Assembly (NCBI GenBank): GCA_035041965.1
Contig: JAPYMA010003004.1
Span: 62,001-126,000 of the forward strand
Length of the DNA stretch: 64,000 nucleotides
Direction: 5' to 3'
Source: Anisakis pegreffii
Taxonomy: Eukaryota > Nematoda > Chromadorea > Rhabditida > Anisakidae
Position numbers and translations under genes: made by a program. Each line of letters begins with the position of its first letter. Within the stretch, counting starts at the first letter, position 1. Positions 25,501 to 40,978 of this stretch are shown here, piece after piece. The notes beneath the pieces were generated by a model. It searched no databases. It was not told the DNA's origin and saw only the letters and a list, made by a program, of their open reading frames with translations.

Positions 25501-28328
25501 TTATTACTGTCATGATATAAATCGATTTGCTCGATCGTTGTTATGATATTTCTTGCATCCGTTTTCAGTTATATTTGAGAGTGCATCTCAGACATATCGC
25601 TCTAGCTGATGTTCATCTCGTTAGCGACATAATGACAATTTCAAGTTCTATTCACGAACGCAGTCAGGTAAGACGGGACAAGGTGGCAAAGCAATCTATG
25701 GCATCAAAAGGCAATGGCATGAACTGAGTGGATGCTGAAGCATTCATTTACTCGTAAAATTCAACGAAGGTAAACGATTGTTTCACGACTGGACACAGGA
25801 ACATAGGTGGCAACGATAGGAAGTATTTTACCTGCAAATTCATTGCTGTTTGTAAACGGAATCCCAAGTTGGATTTCGATGGTCGTGTCAGAACACGTGG
25901 AGATGGTCCCGCAGTTAATTGATCTACTTGTAGGGCGAGTCTTCTTCGCACCTTCAAATTGATCATGTTCAATAATTTCACCTCCTGAACTCAACAGTTT
26001 GCAACTTGTGATGCAAATTCATTTTCTTATCCGAATAGAATGGTGAATCGGTGGGTTTATAGAGTGGTATTGCTGTAATGTTTGTTTCTTTGAAAGCCAC
26101 CAGATGTAGGCATCATCATTAACGATGATAATCGATAATCCTTCAGTCGTAAACTTGTCGCCAATAAACTTAAACTGAAGCGGCAAAAAAATAACGACGT
26201 TAACCGTTATTATTTACGACACTCGTTACTGTTGGGTTTACACCCCTATGAACTTGACGGTAACGCGAGTAAGACTGATGATATAAAATGAAATTAGATG
26301 GAATGTAATTTTACAAGTAATTTCTGACGATTCTGAACAATATAACATATATATGAAGGTGGTCTTATGAAAAAGTTGAAGTAACACTATTTCATATCTA
26401 ACAAAAACGAATAGATTCATTCCTGAACAAAAATTTTGCGAAAAATTCTCAATGCAAAATTAGCAAACTGAACACGAAACGTTCCCGTTTCAGGGTTATT
26501 GAACGTTTCTATCGACTTGAACAGTGACTGAATCAACTGAGTGCAACGGAAGTTTGTTACGGAGCAATCATTCTACGTTGAAAGGCATTGTTTCCAATAG
26601 TCGCAATGCATCGTTGAGAGTTGCTTGACAAACGTTTTTGCATCACTTGATGACACTTGCTTATAAATGCTATTGATGCGAGTTTGCCACTACCAATTAC
26701 AGTATTTTTAAGAAATTTTTAGCCAATCGAAAAGAGTAACGCTGTCATCAATTTCTTTGGTGTTGATTAAAAGTAACACTGCCATTAATTCGCTACCACA
26801 AAAATCAACGAATGAGAATATGCCCAATTCTCTGAACATTTCATGATTCAATTTACAGAAGAACCATTTGAAACAGTTTTTTAGTTGCATAATAGAACGT
26901 CTGCCTTAAACATTTCCGAGCAGAATGCAACGACATGTAATTAAATAAAATGTCTCATATGAAACTATTGTGTATCGCAACGAAAACAATTCAAAAACCA
27001 ACTTGTTCACCCAGTAATTTTCTCTCGATAATTAGTCGTTCTCTAGCAGCACTATGAAGTTGCTGTTCGAGTTTTTTGAAGTCAAGATTCGGTAAGCACG
27101 TATCCAAACTATTCAGTTCAGCATCAATACTCTTCTGCAACGCTTCTTTATTGCTTATGCATCCCATCGATTTTGATGTACTTGGCACACGCCAATTATA
27201 TTCATCCAATCTGTTGAACAAATCCGATTCTGATGAGTTCATCGTAGATGACTTTTGCTCACCAATCTCTTTTGTAGATGAGGGAATGGCAGACGAAGAA
27301 GGAACTTCGTTCGTTGCTAACATTTCGGTTGAACTTGCCGATGCGAGAGCAACATCTTTGTTGTGATCCTTGCGAACAGCTGAATGAGGGTAATCGGATT
27401 CGTATGAATGATGATCTCCTGAGGAAGTCTTGATAGGCGATGAAATCGCTGATAAATTAGTCTGATCATCATTCGGCAGTGTTTCGAGCAGTTCAGAAGC
27501 TACTTCAGAAGAAGAGCAGCCCTCGTTAGTGGACACTCCAACGAAAATGTCCTCTACGCTCGCCTCAATCAACTGAGATTTTTCGGTTCGTTTGTTTACT
27601 TCATTAACTTTGGGCACAAATTGAATTTGAGATTCATTTTTATGATTTACGTCATCTTCAAAAACAGCTTTCGCATTTGTATTCACATCAACATCAACCG
27701 ATTCATTAGCATTTATTGATTCGCATTTACCTTCCAGCATTTTGTTTTGAGTCATAATCAACGTTTGCTCAACTTCAGACGATTTCAGTTCGCATGGCTC
27801 TATTGACTGATTAGATCGATTCGGTATGATTGTTTGGTGTGATTCAGCTGAACTTATCGGTTGTGAGTGATTGTTTTCTGTGACATCTGATTCTGTTTTC
27901 AAATCTGTTTTGTCGATGGACTCGTATTCCTCATTATTATCAACGACGTCGTGTCCATTGTCAGGAGTTGCGCGTTTCATTGAATCACTGCTTAAAAACG
28001 GATACGATGAATGATCGGACGGCGTTGGCAGATCATTGGCGGTTCTTGAAGTAGTACTTGACATTTCAAATGAATCTTCAGAGCACGATGTTGATACCAC
28101 CTGATTGTCATCGATTAGAGGTGAATTCAGTGATTCCAAACTTGAATTATTGCTGTGTTGATCTTGTGGTGAGGTATTGCCTTTGTAACATACATCGTTT
28201 TTCATAAGATTACTTATTAAAGTTTCTGTACAGAGAGCGATATTGTTGACGGTATTGTTATTGCTGTTAATATCAATATTGATGTTATTATTCGCTTCGA
28301 AAGGAATCACATCATCAGTGGACCACAT
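22581..28328 (-). CDS. SCHIP1 (schwannomin-interacting protein 1) homologue
   Basis: Minus-strand gene, exons in coding order: 28328-27003, 25984-25832, 24315-24141, 23952-23820, 23111-23041, 22678-22581 (TGA). The phases join and give 651 residues. A 442-residue acidic, Ser/Asn-rich N-terminal exon precedes the conserved SCHIP-1 region: RRRLALQVDQLTAGPSP, the MNLQVCYMND block (vertebrate MNLQICFVND) with its acidic Asp/Ser run, KAKQTAKMQMELEK, and a final coiled coil (LVERDSLHMQQDSMLVDIED; vertebrate ..RDELHTEQDAMLVDIED). In other animals SCHIP1 binds Merlin/NF2 at the membrane cortex, acts upstream of Hippo in flies, and sits at axon initial segments. The first in-frame ATG is 28326-28328. 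The frame is open back to 28391 without an ATG, so an upstream exon is possible. Two introns use GTTGGT donors. Confidence 0.85.
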
Positions 28329-28391
28329 TTTGGCACTCTGATCTATTGAGGTGTTTCCCTCATTAATTATACTAGACCGATCATCATTCAA

Positions 28392-31300
28392 TCCGGTTTA
28401 GATGATATTCAATCCAATATCTATTTTTCTTTCGATTTAGTGCGCTCGAGTCGACTTCAGCGAAACCTCTTTCAATAATTTCCGCAATACTACGTTACCT
28501 CCCTCAATTAACGTCTTCCACGGCGAACTGAAAAAGGAATCAATTCAATGAAAGATCGGATAAAAAGATTTTCATCACATTCCAAATGCACTGCGTAAAT
28601 GAATCACAAAATAAAGTTAAAACGCACAAGAAATAACTCGAGAAAAGAAGATTCGAACAATATATGAATCGCATATAGTCAACACTCTTCCGGTCAAATA
28701 CGCACAAAAATTCGCTAATCTCGGTCAACAATTCTCAAAAAATTCTCATTCGTCGCTGCTGACATCAGTGATTGTTTTCTATTTACACATTTTTTTCACC
28801 GACAGTAGCTGTTGAATAAGCCATATAAAAAATGCATATTTTTGATGAACGAAAGCAATTGTGCATGCGTTAATTGATTTAAACATTCGACCGTAACGTC
28901 AACAAAAAAATAATATCCTAAGGCAACAGTTGAGAAATTGACTGATGAAATTTTACGATTCAAAGAAATTCCGTTGAAGTTGGAAAGTCTCGAGAGAGAC
29001 TTAGATGTAGACGTAAGCGTATGCTAGCAACACAACAAAGAGAAATGATTAAGGAAAAACAACAAATGCAGTACACTACTCCCTATTGATGAACACATTC
29101 CTAATGACGGCATGCGCATTCACAAAACGATTACTTTTTTCATTCTAATATCATTTCAGATATCCTACGAAAACCACACGTTGACATAAATCTTGGGGAA
29201 AAAGGAAGAAAAACCAATTTTGTTAGCGAAAAGGATTAACTGAATGAGCAACAGAAATGTTTACCATAGTTAACCAAAAAGTACTGCATATCGTTTGAGC
29301 AGACTAATGTTTTGCCCATATTTTCCTCCTGAACAACATCCTCAATTTAATAATATCTGTATAAATATTCTCATTTCATGACGGCCTGATAATAAGACTA
29401 TTTCATCATATAACGACGTATTCTGATGAAACCAAAAAGCTGAATGACTGTTTCAATGGAACCAAACACTGTGGTTTCAACATGAGACTGCTGAAATGAG
29501 AGGAAAAAATGATATTTGGTGGATACAGCTCTACTGAACGTTCAACAGAAAATTACAATTACAAGGAAACAAAAGGAATATGTTGTTCGTAACTGGACGG
29601 AAGTGTCAACAAGGTTGATCTTATTGCTGTTTGCATACGTGATTTGTGCTTTAAGCTAATTGTTTGCATATGATGAGACGACTAGTCAAATATATTAAAG
29701 TGCCATTAATAGGAAACTGCATGGGAATATGAGATTCCCGCAAAACTTTGTACATTTTGCAACGAATCTTAAAAGTCAGCTATTCCATTCTCAACAATGA
29801 TTAAGTTCTGCGTTAATCCAGAAATAGATGGAAAATTCACATGTATAAATGAACATTTCAGTAATGAATGAGTTTATCAATCACGAAAGCAGCTCAACTG
29901 TCATGGAAGCATGAAGGAATGCATGCATACATTATTATGAATTGTCAAAGGATTATGAATTATTATGGATTGTCAAAGGCATGTATACTTTCGGCTCATT
30001 TAACGAAAATCGAAATGAACAAAATAAGAGCGAGTCAAATGTGCAACAAGTAAAACCAGTGAATGCGTTTTCGAAATTCTATTAGAATTATTCGAAGAAC
30101 GAGAGCATTCCTAATTAATGATGATGGTGATGGGGTCTAATCATGTGATGCAGAGTCCACACACAGCAAAAGCTCATTTCGACAACTTTCACTTCTGAAC
30201 CGTTCGAAAATTCACTTTCGACATTTTGAAATGAGAAATAGTTTATGACGTAGAATTTACATCTATCAAAGAATAATGATGCAAATAAAATGAACAGCAC
30301 AGTGAATCGAAAAACAATAAAACTGGGAGTAAGAACAAATATTTTTCAAAAATTATGACTAGATGAAGGGATTGTTTTCCAAGGTGTTTCTGCTGAATAC
30401 AATCTAGCTGAACGTATTCAATGAGAACTAATGAATCGAACAACCGTTGATGATATGAAACATTTTCACACAACTGAAATAACTTCTTTGAGTTACGATT
30501 ATTTTACTTATAGCTGCCTTCAAATTCGAGGAGTCAAATTATAAGATAAGAATACAAATGAAAGTTATGTGCATGCATTGTACTAGAAGCGAACTCGAAA
30601 AATTCTTTTAATTGCAACATTTTCATGGGATACCGATAAGAAGAGCGAAATACTTAATGTCTCAATGAGTTGTCACTATCTCAAACATCAAAATTTTCTG
30701 AAAAACTCCCAGTAACTAGCAGCAAACCATTAATTTGTTTGACGTTCAAAACAAAATTTAAATTTTAGAAATTACGAGTAAATGGAACCATTCGACTCTC
30801 CAGGGGATGAAACATCCTTATGAGACATCACAGAACGATGTATGATGAATTATGATCATGACATTGAATTGAACGAATTGAATATATAAATAAACTCAAA
30901 ATACACAGCACTGGTTATTCACGATAAACATAATAAAAAATTGAATTCATTCTTCGGGAAAATAACGAATTTTGTGACAAATATTATGCGGTCAGATATG
31001 GAAGCATTCAAATAGCTATTTGTTGCATTCCACATGTCATGGGTGCATGCTGATTGGATGCATAAATTTTCTCCTGTGTAAGTGGAAAAAAAGATGAATA
31101 TAATTCAATTTTGATGTCTGAGCAATGAGACTGCGAATTTAAGCATCACGAATTTCTTAGGTTTTCTGATATTGGTGATAAGAAAAAGGCATAAGCCCAC
31201 AATTGTTGATTAAACAAATAAACGAATAAACAATGAGTTTTGCATTTTCCGACTGAATTTAAAATTTCCAAAAAAAAAGAGGAAGAGATTTTTCCATTGT

Positions 31301-34300
31301 GGAGATGAAACTGAAATTACAAAAAAAAACAAAAGTAATTGAGTGCAATTGTAAACGAACGATGACAGACGTAGAATGAATAATCATACTGAAAACTAAA
31401 GCAGAAATAATAATGAGCAATGAAACGATTTATACAACAACGAATGAATGATGCAAATTTAGAGCACTGATGAGTACTGAATGCTTACGTCTGCAATGAA
31501 TGTAAAAGGATTGCAACTTTGAGTGATAGCAAAATTTTGTTGAAACTTTAAAATGAGACATGATGAAATAAAAGTGAAGTTACCTATAAAACGCTTTTGA
31601 GGGCGTACTGATCAGAGTTTATGGGATCAAGTGCTCATTTATGACTATTACTTGGTATGGTGGGCAGTTTGCATCCATCAGACAATCGTTTAATAGCTTG
31701 AATAGTTGATTCGTAGTGTTTAAGTAACAGTGATCACAATAATCATGTTAATAATAATGATAGTATCATAACAATAAAGATAAAAATTTTGAAGGAAGTC
31801 GCACGCTGCTGAGTGTGACATTTTATTGAACAATCACTGACAACTTGAATGAGCGTCATTTTTCGAATGCCAACGCTCAAAATATGTAAAAGTTACGAAT
31901 ACTATAGCACAGTCGAGAAATAATTACTTGACTTGCACACATGTCGAAGCATGCAATGAGCAGCGCTCAGCGAAACGATTTTTCAGATCACTCATCGTCA
32001 GATAGTGATAAAATATACCACAGGAGAATGGACTATTTGAATGAACGAATCAACACCTCAATTAAATATTCATTATAGCATTCAACACATTTGCACAACG
32101 ATTGCTTTGCACATTGATTTTCACTCACATTATTTACGCGTTCACGGAACTTGCAGCCATGAGAACCGGTTCAGTGGAATTTTCCACGAAATGAAATTTT
32201 ACTGTGAGAAATTATTCAATCAGAATTCTTATTACACCCAAAAAACTTTCATTTTATCTATTAATCAACTGTTTCGAAGAGTACAAACTGAAATTAACAA
32301 ATATGCAATTTGAACACACATCACAGTGGTGAAGTTTTTTGAATCGAACATTATCACTCACTCTGTCAAACACGTTTTTAGTGGAGCTTCAATTTGCTTA
32401 TGAGAACCTCGAGAAGAGAACGAATGAATGCAAATTCTCCCAAAATCAGTTTAATAGGAAAAGGCTTTGTAACAATATCAAAACTGACAAGAAGGCGTTA
32501 AATTTTGGTCGATTCAGTACGCAACAAGAAGAAGTCACAAATTCTCGCTTCCAGTAACGAACTTTCTGCACAACAACCACATCAAACAAACAGTTCAACG
32601 CCTATACCAACAATATGAGTCTTTGATAAACACCATAAAAATGCGTTAAACGTTCACGAACGTCATCAAAAAAGAATATTTTTCAAAATAGTTATACTGC
32701 TCTGAATTCGTAAAACATAATATCAATCAAAATGCGCATAGATCAGTCACTAGACAAGAGAAAAATCATTGAAAAATACGAGATGAATACATCATGCAAA
32801 AAATAAATGATGGAATAATTAATCATTATAAAGGTGAATTTACTGATTCAGGTTATGACTGTCAATCACGCATAGTAATAACAGTAATAATGGCTGAGTG
32901 CATGAGATGGTTGGCTTGATTGTGATTGAAAGGTATTAACTGGTGACGAATCGCTGTTCGATTAGTGCCCTTTCCTTCTTACGACAATTTTCTCTAACTA
33001 AACTCACTTTCTTATTCTTTTATTCCAAACGCATAACATTTATAGTAGTCGAGTAATAGTGACAAGTGATTATTGCGATTCGATGATAAATTAATCACCT
33101 GTTCAGATGAGGCGATAGATCACTGAATGACAAATAATTAATTACGGTTGCATGGAAACTAGAAGAAGGCGTTGTGTGCTGAAGCTATAAATGGAATGAT
33201 TATTAACAGGATGAATCGATAAGATATCGGAGCAAGATGACAACTTAAAACAGATACTTGCTAGTTATGCATATACTGCAACGTTTCCAAAGATACAGAA
33301 TTGATCTTAACGTTAATGGAGTTTCATTAGGGAGAAGTTCGAAAACGAATGATTCATAAAAGAATCACATTGCAGATTTGAGGAGGACTGGTCGTCATTT
33401 CTGAGGTAAGCTAATCGTTTAAATGATTGAGCTGAATTGAGAAAAAAATGCTCAAGGATCATCATAAGGACTTTTTATAAACGACTAGTAGAAAGCGAAA
33501 ATTGTTGATATGGTGATGAATAAAGTAATTCGTTCAAGCATAATTCATAATGTGAATAAATCATCTAAATTAACGGTTGAAAAGAACTAAATCAAAAAGG
33601 CGTATTTAAGAAACGTTTCAATTTTTTACAGATTTAGATCTACTGAATGAGTGAATCAAATCCAAATAATACGCACATCACAACTAAAATGAATTTATAG
33701 TTTCTAACTCATTCAGTTAGAAAGTTGTCTGACCTAGACAGCGAAAGGTGAGAAATGAATGAGAATTTTAATATGTTAAGAACCATAAAAGAACACTTAT
33801 CGCAGAGGGCATTCGGATGTGACATCAAAAACGAAATGACAAACAGAGAAAAACAGATGAAGATATAAACCTGAATGAAAATATTCACTGACACAATGAG
33901 AAGGAGATATATGTATATCTATTTGGAAAAGTGGATCTGCAGACATAAATAAGGAATATACGGATAAGCATTTGCGTATGCGTATGGGTGTGGATGTCGT
34001 TGATTGACTGCTTTATAAGAGACGGTTTGACTAAGTTTTCGAAGTAAACCAACGAAAAATTCGTCTGAACAGAAATCTTATAAGTTATATAGAATGCTAT
34101 GCTACTTGCGGTCTAAAAGTATAAAAATGCACGCATAAATATACACCAGTTGAATAAGGCTTATGCTTGGCTCTGTGCTTGATTATTTATGCACACTGCA
34201 CACATACATGCACCATCTATAATGCATCCAGGGCTGTTGCTATATTATAAAGGCGCTTTGATTATATCCAATTTTTACGAATAAGCAGCATTTGTTTACG

Positions 34301-37300
34301 TTTAACACATTCAGCTAACACATAAAAAGACGCAACATTCATAAGTTTATTTCATACATGAATATGCTTACAAGTACATTCTTCACTTATAATTCTTTTA
34401 CTATACACATGGACAACCCCTAAGTTTTAAGCTTAATAAGTTCAGCAGATGTTGTACCTTGTAAGCACTCCTCTATCATATAAAATTTATTCATCGATCG
34501 TTTTGTTTCACCTTGCTGAAATCAATATCCCTGAGAATTGACTCGTTACTGCACGATCTCCACTTATTCACACCTCATATAACAACCTAATTACAATTTC
34601 AGCATTTGAACATTTGTCGTCTTAACAATGTGTTTTACTGTATTTATGCAATTGAAAGTTCACGTTGCAATCCTTTCATGTGGTTGTGAGTAACGCTACC
34701 TGATAGCCAAGTGATATCGATAAGCCTAGGTTTTAGCTGAGGATAGTCTAACCGACACACAATCATAACAAACTGTATCACATACTACGTTATGAAAGAA
34801 GATGGAAGCCTGCATTTCAGATTTTGACAACAACAACTGCATAACTATTCTAGAGGAAACGTATTAAAATATCTCATTTGGTTTGAGCAATCAGTTTAAG
34901 AATATGGATGAACAAAAAAATTACAGCTGGAAAGCTTTTTGTCATGAAAGATGCCATTTTTATCATGAATGATGCCATGGTAATCTGAGTATAAGTAATG
35001 GAAATCACAAAGAAAGTAGTGAAGGTTCGGATTTCAAAGAAATTGAATTTGTGAATCAATAGTTGGATATTTGGTCGTGATTTAAAATCGAAATGAAATC
35101 TGAGAATTGAGTGTCAAAGATTTCGTTTATGGAACTCTCAAGAAACGTTGAATTCGAATCAAACAAATGGGGATATTTTATATTCAGTTGAAATAATGAA
35201 TTAATTCAAAAATGTTTCACATTCACAGAGAAAAGATGAACGTTCAATTTCTAGCACGAACAAGCACAAACTCACGATCAATGAATCAATTCCGTCAATC
35301 ACATTTTTTTCCTAATTCAATGGATATTACCGAACTCCCTAAAATGTCAATACAACAAATCTAGATGACTCAATGTATACTCGAAACCAGCCCAATGCAC
35401 TGCACTGGCAAATACGACTCCTCGGTGGGTTAATTTAGTTGGTCGCAATTTTGAGCAATGTGTAATAGAACAGCTTGGAAACTCTGCTTGTTTTTGAGAG
35501 TATGACAAAAAACACGTGATTATTCATAGGCAAAAACTGGGATATTTAAGATCCTCTTTTTTGGATAACTACTTTAAAACGAATAAATACAAAGTGTAAA
35601 ACGAATAGTTCCAAATCAGTATCGAAAAAAAATGAAATAAACGGAATGCTGATACTCACGAAAACCATGTGGTGCGAAACAAATATGACAGTGCATTAAA
35701 CATTAAATGAATATAAATACTGCATCTATTTTTTATAACAGATCATTAGTATGATGGAATATTTATCCGATGAAACGCGCATATGGATTGGTAACGCATT
35801 CAAAACGAGAGATGTGGCTATTATCTGATTCGTACTTATTATCATTAAAAACGATAGTTATAAAATTTTTCAGCTCACTTATTTGACAACAATTAAGAAA
35901 TGCTATCCGCTATCTTTTATTGCTATCTTTGAAGTGGCTGATTCAACAGGAAGATGTTGTTAGACTGATAATTTGATGATGCACACGGTTCTGTCCAAAA
36001 TTTAGTGAATGTGATACGAGGACAGCAAGTGCGGCAGTTAGGATCAATTGAAGTGAAATATCGACGGTGAATGAACCAAGAAGAACATGCAAATATAAAC
36101 CTGTGAAAAAACTTCAGATGGATGAATGTGAAATAACATAAAAAATTGATGACATCGAAATGGATAATCATTCAGCGGATTTAACCAAAAACGAATGAAA
36201 TCATATCGAAGATATTATTGGAGAGCGTACATTAATCGGTTAATATTAAGCGTTTAGATTGCAAATGATGAATTTGTGATATATGGACGCACAGATGGCA
36301 TTGATTTTAGCGCGTGGGTACACCCAGAAGTGATAAGCAGCTCGCAATCAGTCAACAAGATGTTTTTCGAGAATGGATACGTGTTAGGTGCTAAGCTTCT
36401 TTTCAAGTGTTAAGGTCTTCTCTGTTGTTTATTTCGAGTCAAAATGAAAACGCAACAATGTTTCTCGATAAAAGGATAAACAGAACCGATGACGATTTAT
36501 GATTTCATGACAATGGCTGACTGCAATTATTGTGCATATTCGGAAAAATTAAATAAGCAACAAACAAGAAGTTGGCTTGATATGATCAATACTAGTCGTG
36601 TTGCCGTGTTGAATATGAAAGATGTATGGGAAGAGAGCATCGCAAACATACCGAACGCAATGAAACACAAGCCGTCATCAACATCCAGTCCACATTATAA
36701 ACCCTCGCTCGCTATCTTCATCACATCGCATCAATACTTCATATCCCATCTCCCTTCCTTTCCTATTCAACCACCAGTGAACAACAGTCCTAATTCTATC
36801 AAAAGCACTAATCTAGCATCATAAATATCATCATCAATTGACACACAACTCAGCATGTCTATTTAATTATAACCCCACGATTCCAGTTCAAAAAATTTTT
36901 TTCATTCACCCACTAAAATTTGAAGAATATTGCCTATGACATCATTGTTGACATCACAAGGAAAATAAATCAGCGTTCGATGATGTCCCGCAATGAATTT
37001 GATTTACGCGTTCATTTTCCCTTGCATCCAACAACATTAAGCACAAATCTTTCCTATCATCATAATGGAAAAAACAACAAATACATACCGTATAATACTC
37101 TTCATACGATACGAGCACGTGAGTCACATCCTATAATTCCACTTCTCCCCATCTCTTTTGCGTGTGGGCCTTTCTTATCGTCCGAGCTTCGAAGTTCATC
37201 CTTCATAAAAACCGCACCATTGAGTTGAGTTCGATTACTCATTGGAGGGTAATTTGGAGATGAGAAATGACAAAAGGTTCGTTTTGCAGTTGTTTTGTGT

Positions 37301-40300
37301 TTTGGATTGTTCTTGTCCCCTCCATAGAACATAAACTTTTAGTGTAAAAATTCGAATCATGAATTAGTATACATGTGCACTAATGACAAAAATGATCGAC
37401 AATAATCATTCGACTCAGTTACTGAATCTCACACTATTTTTCAGTTGAAAATACTATAGACAAAGCTATTGCATTATAATCGTTCATTAAAAAGTGGTAC
37501 GCTTACAAATGGCAATAATCGTGCATGATAAAAACGAATATCAATCCAGTTGCAACTGATCATAATAAAACTATTTTTGCACAGATTGACTCATCCGAAT
37601 TTATTTTAGAATGCAAAGAAATATTCTCGAAGCAAAAATCGTAAACGCAATGAAATAATCGTATAATTTCAACAAAAAAACGTAAAAATAAAAGATGCTT
37701 GAAGCTGCAACAATAAACAATTGTTGAACGGTACGTATCGTTGTTGAATGCACATATGCTGTTCTCACCAATGATTTTATTAAATGTTATATTAAGATGA
37801 AGTTTCATCTGTTGGATAACGATTGACAAACAAATAACACGTTATCTCTTATAACGAATCATCGAAATGCACAAACAAACACCTACACATCACAACACAT
37901 ACGCTCAATAACAAAATCTTATTCTCGAATCACTTATCGCACAATTACTCATTTATCACTACTCAGTCATTCTTAACACCGCTTGTTTCATTCGGTTCCC
38001 ATGTTGAATGCCAGCTTAACAAGTGCTACAATGTGCGTAGAACAAAACATCATATTCCATTTCAGAACTAAACCACAAAAATTCAAACTATGAAAATATG
38101 CAGCAGGTCAAGAAGGATGTCAATGAAGGAAGAATGTAGTACCGGTGATAACAGAAAAGCATAAGCTCGTAGTGAAACATTGCAATTGCTGATTAAATAA
38201 ATAAATAAATGAATCAGTAAATAAGTGAATAAAAAATAGCTAAAAATATGCAATGTTGGATAGAGGTTAGAAAACGACAGAATTTTTTTGCTGACCATTC
38301 ACAAGGCATATTTTCGGCTTTGCTTGGTGGCCATCGAAAAAAATTCAACATACAATCCAAACGAATTTGCATCACAATAAGAAGAAACTGTTGTTCTTTT
38401 CACTTTTTGAGTGCATGCATCGTTGACGATTAAACGCATTCAAATGGATTTCGCTAAAACTTCAGACGTTGTTACTTTTATGTGAGTTTGATTTTTATCT
38501 CATTTTTGTCACTTCATCCGCTAACTACTTCTTTACATGAACCAAAACAACGGGAAGAAACCTTGAATGGCATTATCAAAGAAACCTCACTTCATTAATT
38601 ATCAAAATGCCAAATCACTTGAAATCAAATTCACGAATCCGTTGTGATCAAAAGTCTATCATAAAATGTGAAACTGAAAGGCAGGCTGTCTGTCATTGAA
38701 ATTGCTTCAAGAACGGAAGGAATGCCAGTCGAAAAACGATTGAACATGGCAAAATTCGGAAAAATATTCACAAGGGTCACTTTCGTGTTCGCAGAAGATA
38801 TTCCTGAACACCAACGGTTTGTAAAGTCTCAGTTCGGTTTGCAATAAAAAGCCGTGTCTGATTCTTCGCAAAATGTGCATCAACTTGACGTTGAGTGATG
38901 TGATGCAGTCGAAACGTTAAATAAATTGGCACATTCGCATGGCAAATGTCACTCCATTTTATTTCTGTCATTGTCATTTTCTCTATCAAACTGACGAAGC
39001 AATCGAGATGCCCAAACAATAAACCGACTGAATTATGAATAGTTGATTATGACTTAATCGAGAACGTTCTTTGAGCACTGAAATGCATATTGAATGAATC
39101 TGTATAATGAACGCTCAAATTTTCGAAACAGCCAAATTTTGCTCAAAACGGAATGAAATGGAACATTTATAGACGAGGAGGTCCAATAATAACAAGAAGC
39201 ATCGAGAAAGGGATGATCGTATTGCTATCTGATGATAGCATAACACAAATGTAATTGTACAGTTTGGATGGTATGTAGATGGTTTAAGAATGAGTGTTAC
39301 AATGCCTCTGTTGATGTTTGTAGGTAGCAATCAAAACACTTTTGATGATGTACATTCAGCATACACTTTCATCCAACATGGTCTCCGAAAAGCTCCGAAG
39401 GTACAAAAAAAGTTTTGAAGCACTAGCAAGGTGTAATTTTTTTGCAATATTCTCACAAGCTAAATGATATGTAACATTACTAAAACTAACGTGGATATGT
39501 TAACTCATTATTAAGGAACCACGAGTTGATGATTAATTACCTGATTTGGAGATCCTGATTTGTAATCGTGTGATTTCAAATGAGATTCTCATTTAGTCAT
39601 AAGCTGAGATGTATTATCTAAGGCCGGCTCTCGTATGTAATGCTGATTGTAAGTTGAATTTGTATCGTTATATTGTGAGCCTCTATGGTTTTAAATTTGA
39701 TGAGATTGATTTGCAACACACTCATTTTCAATGGTAATTCTCAATCATTTTGCTAATTGGATCGATTACAACAGTGATTCGTCAACAAGGAAGTGCAGAA
39801 TTATGTATGTATTAAATCATTACTTGATGAATGAAATGAACAAAATATTCATAATTTTTAACTCATCCAAATTCATAATTACCATAAACGAATTCGTTTC
39901 CCAATTCAACGACTGCATTCATTTATTGCAGGTGCAGACGACGTGACTGACTGGTTCAGGTAATTGATCACAATTTTCGTCAACAGCACCACATAGGACT
40001 TAGTTAGTTAAAACCCATTCGATTCGTTGCACAAGAATGCATGACAACTGAACGTTGTGTAGCTTTATATATTATAACATTCATGAAAGAACATCAGTGA
40101 TGGCTAATAGCCTGAGGGATTCATTCTTAGCACTCATTCATTATGAACGTATCACCTCTTCTCTCTTTTTGAATTTTGAATTTTGAATCGCCAAATGACA
40201 AACTCCGAACTTACTGGAGAAGGTTTGAACATTCTACGAAAAATTTCATTCTTTTCATTTTAGCTTGATTGCGCTCAGCTTAAAAGCAATCACTTCCTGT

Positions 40301-40978
40301 TTGTTAGCAACCAAATTGTTCTCTTGCCCTATGCAAAGAATGGAGAACGTAAAATCGTTTGAACCTTCAACGAAATCAAATCTACAATATGATAAAACGA
40401 TTGGGCACAACAAAAAAGCCATCTTTGCTGACAAAACACAAACAACATTTAAGCAGGCATCGGGCGGATCGACATTCAATATGCAGGTCAACATCCTCTC
40501 TAATCTCCACTTATTACGATCTGAGCACAGTCAATGGATGTGAATCGTTACATTCATTTTTCATCGCTGTAAAAAATGCACTTTCTCCTTTTATGTGGCA
40601 TCAAATAGATCATAAAACGTTCCAATTGAGAAAAGTATTAAAAAACGCCCTTGGGAGCCAAATATAAATGGATCTCGTAAACGAAAAACAGAAGGTCAGC
40701 AAACTAGAATGAAGCAACGAAATAGTCAATGTACTAGTTTTAGGCACCTCAATTTTTCAACGACTATCGTTCGGTTAAGAATGAAATGCTGCAATCGCCT
40801 TTTAACTATGGTAAAATATTCATAATTGATAGATGATATTTTGAATTATTACGAGCAGAATTCGATAAATTCAACTGAGAACTGTGCATAATAACAGTGA
40901 CTGATTGACGCAACAAAGAGATATTGCGGAAAAATTGGGATTTCTTTACAGTTGTTTTAGTTGTTGGAGGTATGAAAG
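28392..40978. other. 12.6 kb stretch without a convincing gene
   Basis: AT-rich DNA between the divergent SCHIP1-like and STAR genes. Open frames are short, low in complexity and lack a splice pattern. The longest ATG-started one (36489-36824, 111 codons) ends in a Ser/Pro/His-rich tail with no recognisable domain. The region may hold upstream exons and promoters of both flanking genes. Confidence 0.5.
29931..29979. repeat. Imperfect 28-bp direct repeat
   Basis: ATTATTATGAATTGTCAAAG at 29931-29950 recurs with one change at 29959-29978. It is a short local duplication inside the gene-poor region. Confidence 0.5.

Noticed and set aside
28329..28391. Extension of the SCHIP1-like frame to a TTG at 28391 as start
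   Set aside because: TTG is not a normal nematode start; the first ATG in frame is 28328. The extra codons may be 5' UTR or belong to a spliced upstream exon.
36489..36824. 111-codon plus-strand frame
   Set aside because: Has a real ATG but ends in low-complexity Ser/Pro/His sequence, with no family resemblance and no supporting exons; treated as chance.
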